Shown here: piece after piece, positions 9,338-15,781 of the stretch
Position numbering within the stretch: position 1 is the stretch's first letter
Layout of the letters: the number at the start of each line of letters is the position of its first letter
Assembly (NCBI GenBank): GCA_025999935.1
Contig: BNXY01000013.1
Location: 1 to 57,807 of the forward strand
Direction: 5' to 3'
From: Bacteroidia bacterium
GTDB lineage: Bacteria; Bacteroidota; Bacteroidia; Bacteroidales; Azobacteroidaceae
DNA: 57,807 bases
Position numbers and translations under genes: made by a program
Notes under the pieces: model-generated
Seen by the model: only the letters and a program-made list of their open reading frames with translations
Databases searched by the model: none
What the model was told of the DNA's origin: nothing

Positions 9338-10083
9338 TAAGTATTCATGCCACCGTCAACCTGAATTACCTGTCCGGTAACGTAGGACGAGAGATCGGAT
9401 GCGAGGTACAAGGCGGTGTTGGCCACATCTTCGGGTGTTCCGCCGCGTTTCAATGGAATTTGTTTCGCCCATTCGGCGCGCACTTCTTCCGAAAGTTGGT
9501 GTGTCATTTCTGTGATAATGAATCCCGGAGCAATGGCGTTGGCGCGTATTCCTCTGGAGCCTAATTCTTTGGAGATGGATTTCGCCAATCCAATCATACC
9601 GGCTTTGGAAGCGGAATAATTGGCCTGACCGGCATTTCCGTGAACGCCAACTACCGAACTCATATTGATAATGCTTCCCGATTTTTGTTTCATCATTACC
9701 GGAGTGAGTGCGTGTACAAAGTTGAAAGCCGATTTCAGGTTTACGTTGATAACCATGTCCCATTGTTGTTCCGACATGCGCATCATCAAACCGTCGCGGG
9801 TAATTCCTGCATTGTTGACCAAGATATCTATCCGTTCAAAATCTTTTACTATTTCATTCACAACGTTATGCGTATCTTCAAAATCGGCCGCGTTGGAAGC
9901 GTATCCTTTTACTTTTACACCGAATGTAGCGATTTCATTTTCCGTCGCTTGGGCGTTTTCATCCATAACCAAATCTGTAAAGGCGATGTTGCAGCCTTCT
10001 TGTGCAAACCGGATAGCGATTGCTTTTCCGATACCGCGGGCGGCGCCTGTGATAATCGCCGTTTTTCCTTCTAATAGTTTCAT
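9337..10083 (-). CDS. fabG: 3-oxoacyl-[acyl-carrier-protein] reductase FabG
   Basis: Cytosolic NADPH-dependent reductase of the fatty-acid elongation cycle, reducing 3-oxoacyl-ACP to 3-hydroxyacyl-ACP. The 248 residues match the family length. The cofactor-binding glycine motif GAARGIGK is at 13-20, NNAG at 90-93, and the catalytic set is Ser143 (in MSSVVG), Tyr156 and Lys160 (YSASK). The C-terminal VTGQVIQVDGG motif is intact. It lies downstream of a TetR-type regulator and is coupled to a pseudouridine synthase gene, all on the same strand, so the regulator may govern it. Other short-chain dehydrogenases share these motifs, but the overall match to FabG is strong. Confidence 0.92.
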   Translation of the reverse strand: MKLLEGKTAIITGAARGIGKAIAIRFAQEGCNIAFTDLVMDENAQATENEIATFGVKVKGYASNAADFEDTHNVVNEIVKDFERIDILVNNAGITRDGLMMRMSEQQWDMVINVNLKSAFNFVHALTPVMMKQKSGSIINMSSVVGVHGNAGQANYSASKAGMIGLAKSISKELGSRGIRANAIAPGFIITEMTHQLSEEVRAEWAKQIPLKRGGTPEDVANTALYLASDLSSYVTGQVIQVDGGMNT

Positions 10084-10130
10084 TTGAAAATAATTTGAAA
10101 ATTTGAAAATTTGCCAATTTGAAAATATTC
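10084..10130. repeat. TTTGAAAA short-period repeat upstream of fabG
   Basis: The tetR-fabG gap begins with repeated AATTTGAAAA-like units (several TTTGAAAA copies within about 40 bases). Similar TTTCAAATT repeats lie in the GH109-kinase gap at 22180-22205. Such A/T repeats are common between Bacteroidales genes; no function is evident. Confidence 0.5.
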
Positions 10131-10171
10131 ATCTCTGTTGGCGTTTACTAAACATGCCTGTTGCATGTGTG

Positions 10172-10753
10172 TTATTTTTTTATTCCATTAAATAATAAAT
10201 TGACCATGCTATCGTTTTGACTTCCATTGACCGGAGTTAAACCTCCACGCACAATACCTCTTATATAGGGCACTTCCAGACCTTTGAAAGCGTGATGCAA
10301 AACAACCGCCATACTGCGCGGGTTGGCTATTTCGAAAATATCCTGTTTGATGCCTTCTTCCAGAATTTTTTGTATAAAGGCTATTTCTTTCAAATCGAAT
10401 GATTTGCGCACATTCTCCACCCGCCAAATATCCCGGAAGAAATCGGCGCGCAAAGTTCCGTTTCTGAAAACCACATCTTTGATGGATTCCAATCGGGTAA
10501 AAATAAATTCCAATAATTTTTCGTCAGCCGGTAAATCTTTGCAGGCTACGTTTTCCAATGACCGGTAAAGGATATTTAATTCCGATTCTATAACAGCATT
10601 ATAGATTTCGGCTTTATTATTAAAGTAGGTATATAAAGTGCGCCGCCCTTTTTCGGAAGCCATGGCAATATCGTTCATAGTCGTATTTTCCACTCCGATG
10701 CGGGCGAATAACTGACGGGCTACTTCAATCAACCTGTCTCTTGTTTTAGCCAT
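10172..10753 (-). CDS. TetR/AcrR-family transcriptional regulator
   Basis: DNA-binding repressor of about 193 residues. The N-terminal helix-turn-helix runs through ARQLFARIGVENTTMNDIA and ends in the recognition helix and LYTYFNNKAEIY, as in TetR proteins. The C-terminal half is the variable ligand-binding region. I chose ATG 10753 (MAKTRDR); ATG 10765 is also possible. The far-upstream start at 10825 is unlikely because a good promoter (-33 TTTG 10823-10826, -7 motif 10795-10802) lies inside that stretch. A perfect inverted repeat at 10832-10877 lies just upstream and probably is its operator. It is followed by fabG and an rluA-type gene on the same strand and is divergent from a metallophosphoesterase gene. 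The ligand is unknown. Confidence 0.88.
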   Translation of the reverse strand: MAKTRDRLIEVARQLFARIGVENTTMNDIAMASEKGRRTLYTYFNNKAEIYNAVIESELNILYRSLENVACKDLPADEKLLEFIFTRLESIKDVVFRNGTLRADFFRDIWRVENVRKSFDLKEIAFIQKILEEGIKQDIFEIANPRSMAVVLHHAFKGLEVPYIRGIVRGGLTPVNGSQNDSMVNLLFNGIKK

Positions 10754-10794
10754 TGCTACTGACATACAAATTGCACAATTATTAATTGAGTGTG

Positions 10795-10826
10795 CAAATT
10801 TAAGACAAAATATGGCTATTTCCAAA
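10795..10826 (-). promoter_or_regulatory. Predicted promoter of the tetR gene
   Basis: On the minus strand TTTG (10826-10823), 20 bases, then TAAATTTG (10802-10795) match the Bacteroidota housekeeping promoter TTTG-N19/20-TAnnTTTG exactly. Transcription should start near 10790, upstream of ATG 10765 and ATG 10753. Confidence 0.65.
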
Positions 10827-10831
10827 AAAAA

Positions 10832-10877
10832 TGGCTAAATATTATTTTTCATAGGAACTCAAAATAATATTTAGCCA
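10832..10877. promoter_or_regulatory. Perfect 17-bp inverted repeat, likely TetR operator
   Basis: TGGCTAAATATTATTTT (10832-10848) and its exact reverse complement (10861-10877) are separated by 12 bases. The site sits between the divergent tetR and metallophosphoesterase genes. It is just upstream of the tetR promoter and covers the place where the -33 box of the rightward promoter should be. A third TGGCTA half site occurs at 10813-10818. Position and symmetry fit a TetR-type operator controlling both genes. Confidence 0.65.
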
Positions 10878-10885
10878 ATAATTAG

Positions 10886-10893
10886 TAACTTTG
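10886..10893 (+). promoter_or_regulatory. Predicted -7 promoter element of the metallophosphoesterase gene
   Basis: TAACTTTG matches TAnnTTTG and lies 26 bases before the start codon. No TTTG is present at the -33 position, which is occupied by the right arm of the inverted repeat; this suits a regulated promoter. Confidence 0.55.
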
Positions 10894-10919
10894 CAGTCAG
10901 TAAATAAAACATTCGCATC

Positions 10920-13418
10920 ATGAAAAACGCTTTATTCACCTTGTTTTTTGTATTCCTTTTTCCGGGAATAATTTCTGCCGCTTATACCGGTCGTGTTTAT
11001 TTGGATAATAACGCGGACAGTAAATTTAACAAGGATGATACCCCATTGCCGGGCGTTGCAGTTACCGACGGACAGCATGTTACAAAGACAGATAAAAATG
11101 GACTGTTTTCGTTACCTGGATATGCCAAAACCCGGTTTATAACCATTACAACACCATCCGGTTACCGTGTGCGTTCGCATTTTATCGCGGTGGAGGCGGC
11201 ACAAAAACCGTATGATTTTATTCTGGCTAAGAACAATCAGCCTACGCATCCGGCTCATCAATTTATTCAAATTACCGATACCGAAATTTTTGGGCGGGGA
11301 GTGGATGGTACGTGGGTTGATTACCTGAAGCAATACGTCAAAAACGAAAGTATTTCTTTTGTTGTCCATACCGGAGATATTTGCTATGAAAGCGGGCTTA
11401 AATCGCACATTAAAATTGTAAATTCCGAAACAATCGATTGTCCGGTATATTATTGCATCGGGAATCATGATTTGGTGAAAGGCGATTACGGCGAACAACT
11501 ATTCGAATCCATTTATGGTCCCACCTGGTTCTCGTTTGAATATGGAAATACGCATTATATCGTAACTCCCATGGCGGGAGGAGACGCCCGGCCAAGTTAC
11601 ACTACGGAGGAAGTCCATAACTGGTTGAAAAACGACCTTGCGCAAACCGACCCGAATAAGGCGGTCATTGTGTTCAATCACGACATTTTGACGAGAAGCA
11701 ATGATTTCCTGTTTGGCCCGAAAGATCAAAAAACAGACCTGAGAAAACATAACCTGAAGGCTTGGATTTACGGACATTTGCATATCAATTATGTACGCAA
11801 CCAAGAGGGTATTTACACCGTTTGTACTTCAACTTTGGATAAGGGAGGTATCGATCATTCTACCTCTGCATTTCGGGTTGTAACTATGGATGATAAAAGT
11901 AATCCGGAGTTCAAACTGCACTATTGTTTTGTTGAACCTCAAGTGGTTATCGCTTCTCCTGCCCATGAAACAATCACTCCTTTGCTCCCTTCGGGGAAAA
12001 TTCCGCTCTCCGTCAATGCTTATCATTCCGGATCCACGGTAAAAAAAGTTTCCTGTACCGTATCTGTTCAGGGGAATACGAGCCGTCTTCAAACGATGGA
12101 TATGCAGCCCTTAAGCGATTGGAACTGGTATGCGGAGATAAACCCTCAACCCGCATGGAACGGACAACAACTACTCGTTTCGGTAACTGCCGAATTAACG
12201 AACGGAAAAACGGAGACTTCTTCTTCTGTTTTTACTTACAATAAGGATATTTCTGCAAAAATAAATTTGAAAGACAATTGGACGGCTTTGCTTGGAGATG
12301 CCCAACATACCGGAAAATCTACGGCAGTTATCAATCCGCCATTGCAGTTGGCGTGGGTAAAAAATATAGGAGCCAATATCTTTATGTCTTCTCCGTTGAT
12401 GGTTGATAATAAAATTATTGTAGCATCTTGCGATGATAACGGAAAACCGGTGAATGGCGTTTTTGCGCTGGATGCCAATAATGGAAATGTACTTTGGAAA
12501 TTCCCGACTCGCAATTCGATTAAAAATTCTATCGCGTACGATAATGGATTCGTTTTTGCCCAGGATGCGGAAGGGTATTTGTATGCGCTGGATAGTAACA
12601 CCGGTAAACTGCAATGGGAGAGGAATGTTGCAGATGATCCTTACAGTTACATTGCGGAAGGTTTAATTGCCGAAAATGGGATTGTTTATGCCGGAACCGG
12701 ACGCGGATTAAGTGCGTTTAAAGTACAGGACGGCTCAAAAATATGGCAAAATCCGGCTTGGAAAGGCAACGAGGGCGCATCTACAACGCTCACCACAGGC
12801 GAAGGCGTTTTGGTTGCCGGAGCGCATTGGAGTGCATTGTATGGAAACGACCTGAAAACCGGAAGCGGTCTTTGGAAACTCAATCAGGACGGACTAAGCG
12901 ACCGGGGCGGTTCTCCGGTGTTGCATAACGGACTTTTTTATCTCATTTCCCGAAAAAGTATTTTTATCATAGAACCGCAGACCGGAAAGATTGTAAAACA
13001 AAAAGAAATCCCGGAACGTAATTTAGAAAATACATCTACTCCTTTGATTACAGATGACCGGATTATTTTTGGAACTGCCGATAAGGGTGTTGTCGCTTTG
13101 GATAAAGAATCGCTTGCTGTTATCTGGAATACTCCCACGGGACAATCGTTAGTATATACAACACCCTATACAACAACTCCTTTTGCCACAGTGGAATCCA
13201 GCCCGGTACTTTCTAACGGAACGGTTTATTTCGGAGCATCGGATGGTTATCTATACGGATTAAAGGCGGAAACAGGTGAAATAGTATGGAAAATGCAGAC
13301 GGGAGCGCCTTCTTTTTCCAGTATGGCTATCTCCGGAAACACGTTGATTGCCACAGATTTTTCCGGCAATGTTTATGCGTTTGTTTCTGCGGCATTTATT
13401 CATACAAAGACATTTTAA
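10920..13418 (+). CDS. Secreted metallophosphoesterase fused to a PQQ-type beta-propeller
   Basis: An 832-residue exported protein with a signal peptide (about 1-20, ending ISAA). Next comes an SdrD/MetallophosN-like beta domain (about 21-105) containing the acidic strand YLDNNADSKFNKDD. A calcineurin-like phosphoesterase domain follows (about 115-330), with metal motifs GDICYES, GNHDLVKG, FNHD and GHLH. The usual first DxH is replaced by an ITDTE sequence, so the first metal ligand is atypical. A MetallophosC-like linker (about 340-440) leads into BamB/PQQ-like propeller repeats (about 455-830) with recurrent FALDANNGNVLWKF and LYALDSNTGKLQWE blades. Substrate is unknown; secreted members act on phosphodiesters or nucleotides. 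It is transcribed divergently from tetR across a shared operator-like palindrome, so it is the best candidate for the regulated target. Confidence 0.8.
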   Translation: MKNALFTLFFVFLFPGIISAAYTGRVYLDNNADSKFNKDDTPLPGVAVTDGQHVTKTDKNGLFSLPGYAKTRFITITTPSGYRVRSHFIAVEAAQKPYDFILAKNNQPTHPAHQFIQITDTEIFGRGVDGTWVDYLKQYVKNESISFVVHTGDICYESGLKSHIKIVNSETIDCPVYYCIGNHDLVKGDYGEQLFESIYGPTWFSFEYGNTHYIVTPMAGGDARPSYTTEEVHNWLKNDLAQTDPNKAVIVFNHDILTRSNDFLFGPKDQKTDLRKHNLKAWIYGHLHINYVRNQEGIYTVCTSTLDKGGIDHSTSAFRVVTMDDKSNPEFKLHYCFVEPQVVIASPAHETITPLLPSGKIPLSVNAYHSGSTVKKVSCTVSVQGNTSRLQTMDMQPLSDWNWYAEINPQPAWNGQQLLVSVTAELTNGKTETSSSVFTYNKDISAKINLKDNWTALLGDAQHTGKSTAVINPPLQLAWVKNIGANIFMSSPLMVDNKIIVASCDDNGKPVNGVFALDANNGNVLWKFPTRNSIKNSIAYDNGFVFAQDAEGYLYALDSNTGKLQWERNVADDPYSYIAEGLIAENGIVYAGTGRGLSAFKVQDGSKIWQNPAWKGNEGASTTLTTGEGVLVAGAHWSALYGNDLKTGSGLWKLNQDGLSDRGGSPVLHNGLFYLISRKSIFIIEPQTGKIVKQKEIPERNLENTSTPLITDDRIIFGTADKGVVALDKESLAVIWNTPTGQSLVYTTPYTTTPFATVESSPVLSNGTVYFGASDGYLYGLKAETGEIVWKMQTGAPSFSSMAISGNTLIATDFSGNVYAFVSAAFIHTKTF

Positions 13419-13838
13419 CCCACATTGCAGTCCCCGCCCATCCAAATGTTAAATTTTAGTTAAAAACGAGTTAAAATCAGGTATAAAATCATCAGAAAAG
13501 CCGGATTTTAGGATCGCCTAAATGGTTAATCCCTATAAAGGAGATTTTATTACTCTACATCCTTCATAATCAGCTCTATTACGGCTTGAAAACCGTGGCG
13601 GAGATGTCTTGCTCCCGAATCCAAGACTGACATCACATAGACAATCTCATAAAATTTACAATACAGACACAATGGTGATACATACTGATTTTTACTCTCA
13701 TAATTGTATGAGAAAGGGACTGTATTACCCTTGCTAAGGGAGGCTGTTAAGGTGGACGATATTTTTTTAATCCCTGAATCGCTGAATCGCGCTGTTTCAT
13801 TTGCTCTTTCCGTAAATTTGCCGTACTTTTGTCGCCGT
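13419..13838. other. Non-coding gap between propeller protein and ABC ATPase
   Basis: A 420-bp gap with no convincing gene. It holds a small hairpin TCTCATA-ATTG-TATGAGA (13696-13713), a hairpin CCCTT-GCT-AAGGG (13728-13740), and the ABC gene promoter at its right end. A minus-strand reading frame covers much of it but resembles no family I know and conflicts with the promoter. Confidence 0.5.
13800..13831 (+). promoter_or_regulatory. Promoter of the ABC ATPase gene, nearly leaderless
   Basis: TTTG (13800-13803), 20 bases, then TACTTTTG (13824-13831) is an exact consensus match. The ATG follows only 7 bases after the -7 box, so the message should start at or within a few bases of the start codon. 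A second TAAATTTG at 13813-13820 lies upstream without a matching -33 box. Confidence 0.65.
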
Positions 13839-14630
13839 ATGAACGACAAAGCCATTGAACTCAAAAATCTGGCGATAGGCTACAAAACGAAAAACGGAAT
13901 AAAGCCGGTTGCCGAAAATCTCAACGTCGCAATTGACGGCGGCGAATTGACTTGTCTGTTGGGCGCCAATGGAGTGGGAAAATCTACCCTGCTGCGAACG
14001 CTTTCCGGTTTTCAATCGAAATTAACGGGAGAAATCTTTATCCGGGAAAAAGAAATCGATTCATACACCGACAAAGACTTATCCCGAATGGTTGGAGTGG
14101 TGCTTACCGAAAAAGTTGATGTACGCGATATGTCTGTTACCGAATTGATTAGCTTGGGGAGAAGCCCTTATACCGGTTTTTGGGGAAAGTTGAGTAAATC
14201 CGATGAAGCCATTGTGCAAGCCAGCCTATCCTTGATAAAAATCGAAAATTTGGCCGACCGACCGCTTCAAACCTTAAGTGACGGTGAAAGGCAAAAAGTA
14301 ATAATAGCCAAAGCTTTGGCACAGGAAACACCTATCATTTTTTTAGATGAGCCAACCGCCTTTTTGGATTTTCCCAGTAAAGTCGAGATTATGCGTATCC
14401 TGCACCGGCTTACCCGGCAAACCGGTAAAACCATTTTCCTTTCCACCCACGACTTGGAACTGGCTTTGCAAATAGCAGATAAACTTTGGTTGATGGATAA
14501 GGAAAACGGAATGATAATCGGTACGCCGGACGAATTGAGAGAGAACGGCCAATTAGAGAATTTTTTCCGGTGCGAAGGCGTTGTTTTTGACCGTAAAACC
14601 GGACTTTTCAGAATAAATAAACAAGCATGA
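13839..14630 (+). CDS. ABC transporter ATP-binding protein, FecE/BtuD-like
   Basis: ATPase subunit of about 263 residues. Walker A (GANGVGKST), signature motif (LSDGERQKV), Walker B (IIFLDEPTAFLDF) and switch histidine (STHDLELAL) are intact, and the sequence is of the iron-siderophore / cobalamin importer class. The start is ATG 13839, supported by homology starting at the IELKNLAIGY strand and by the promoter just upstream; the open frame reaches further left to 13704 but would contain that promoter. No permease or binding-protein gene lies next to it. Its stop overlaps the ATG of the following ATP-grasp-like gene (ATGA), so the two are translationally coupled. The missing permease may be encoded elsewhere. 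Confidence 0.85.
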   Translation: MNDKAIELKNLAIGYKTKNGIKPVAENLNVAIDGGELTCLLGANGVGKSTLLRTLSGFQSKLTGEIFIREKEIDSYTDKDLSRMVGVVLTEKVDVRDMSVTELISLGRSPYTGFWGKLSKSDEAIVQASLSLIKIENLADRPLQTLSDGERQKVIIAKALAQETPIIFLDEPTAFLDFPSKVEIMRILHRLTRQTGKTIFLSTHDLELALQIADKLWLMDKENGMIIGTPDELRENGQLENFFRCEGVVFDRKTGLFRINKQA

Positions 14631-15748
14631 TTCACTATTTTAATCCGGGACATGAAACGGCGGTTCTGAACGGTTCCAAATTTTACCGGCCTGCTATTCC
14701 TGTTTTGAAAATGCAGGCAGATTTGGCTTCGCTTCCGGCATGGTACGCCGCTCCTGACGATTATGTCTTGCTCTCCAATCAAGCTATTCCGCAAGAAGCA
14801 AGGAATGAGCAAGTTGCTTTATGGGGGATTTCTCCGCAAAGCATCCATTTCTTTGAGAAATTGAACAAACAATATGATTTGCAATTGAAAATTCCCGAAT
14901 GGAAAGAGGAATATCGCTTTCTGGGAAGCCGTTTTGCTTCTCAACAGGCGCTTGCCCGCTTGATGGATGCAATTCCGGAAATAGAGAACGATATTTTGCC
15001 ACAGTTCTTTTCCGATATGGATGAAATTGAAAAATGTTTAATGCAAAGTCAAGAGAAACAATTGCTTAAATCGCCCTATTCTTCTTCCGGCCGCGGATTG
15101 GTATGGCTTCCTCCCGGAGAATTAGCCCGTTCGGAAAGGCAAATCATCAGCGGAATGTTGAAAAAACAATCCCGCGTTTCCATCGAAAAAGCCTTGGATA
15201 AACAATTGGATTTTTCCATGCACTTTGAAAATACTCCGGAAGGCGAAACAAAATTTATCGGTTATTCCATTTTCCAAACCAATGCCAAAGGCGCTTACGA
15301 GAAAAGTTTTTTAGCCAATCAAAACGCCTTGGAAAAACAAATTTCGGCTTTCATTGATAAAGATTTACTGCGTATTGTACAAAATACAATAAATAAAATC
15401 TTAAATGATTTATATTCAACAAATTATACAGGAAATATCGGAGTAGATATGCTGGTGTATCTATCCGGAGGCCAATACAAACTAAATCCCTGTGTAGAGA
15501 TAAATATGCGGAAAAGCATGGGTTATCTGGCTGTCCGCCTGTTTGAAAACTACCTGCATCCGGATGTTCATGGCGAATTTTTTGTTGAATATCATCCCGA
15601 TTCAAAAGCGCTTTACCAAAAGCATTTGGAATTACAACAACAATATCCGCTTGTTTTTGAAAACGGGCTAATCAAAAGCGGTTACCAAAACCTTTGTCCG
15701 GTTACGGAAACCAGTAATTATCACGCATTTATAATTATCGCACAGTAG
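14627..15748 (+). CDS. Conserved Bacteroidales protein with ATP-grasp-like features
   Basis: A 373-residue cytosolic protein I recognise only as a conserved Bacteroidales hypothetical. Two stretches resemble ATP-grasp ligases: KSPYSSSGRGLVWL near residues 149-162, like a nucleotide-binding strand-loop, and NPCVEINMRKSMGY near 290-303, where Glu and Asn would bind Mg-ATP. The N-terminus IHYFNPGHETAVL is also distinctive. There is no signal peptide or membrane segment. It overlaps the ABC ATPase gene by four bases, implying joint expression, perhaps in making or taking up a small peptide or metal-chelating compound. That role is speculative; the fold call needs structure prediction. Confidence 0.55.
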   Translation: MIHYFNPGHETAVLNGSKFYRPAIPVLKMQADLASLPAWYAAPDDYVLLSNQAIPQEARNEQVALWGISPQSIHFFEKLNKQYDLQLKIPEWKEEYRFLGSRFASQQALARLMDAIPEIENDILPQFFSDMDEIEKCLMQSQEKQLLKSPYSSSGRGLVWLPPGELARSERQIISGMLKKQSRVSIEKALDKQLDFSMHFENTPEGETKFIGYSIFQTNAKGAYEKSFLANQNALEKQISAFIDKDLLRIVQNTINKILNDLYSTNYTGNIGVDMLVYLSGGQYKLNPCVEINMRKSMGYLAVRLFENYLHPDVHGEFFVEYHPDSKALYQKHLELQQQYPLVFENGLIKSGYQNLCPVTETSNYHAFIIIAQ

Positions 15749-15771
15749 GGGCGCACCTGTGTGTGCGCCCC
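15748..15771. terminator. G+C-rich hairpin between convergent genes
   Basis: GGGGCGCAC (15748-15756) and GTGCGCCCC (15763-15771) form a perfect 9-bp stem with loop CTGTGT, between the ATP-grasp-like gene and nrdJ. No T-run follows on the plus strand. Similar GGGGCGCAC palindromes occur as dispersed repeats in related genomes, so it may be a repeat that also works as a terminator. Confidence 0.6.
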
Positions 15772-15781
15772 ATATATGCGA

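Noticed and set aside
13550..13864. Minus-strand frame of 104 codons between the propeller gene and the ABC gene
   Set aside because: It resembles no family I know, overlaps the ABC promoter and start, and its composition looks non-coding; a decayed gene cannot be excluded.
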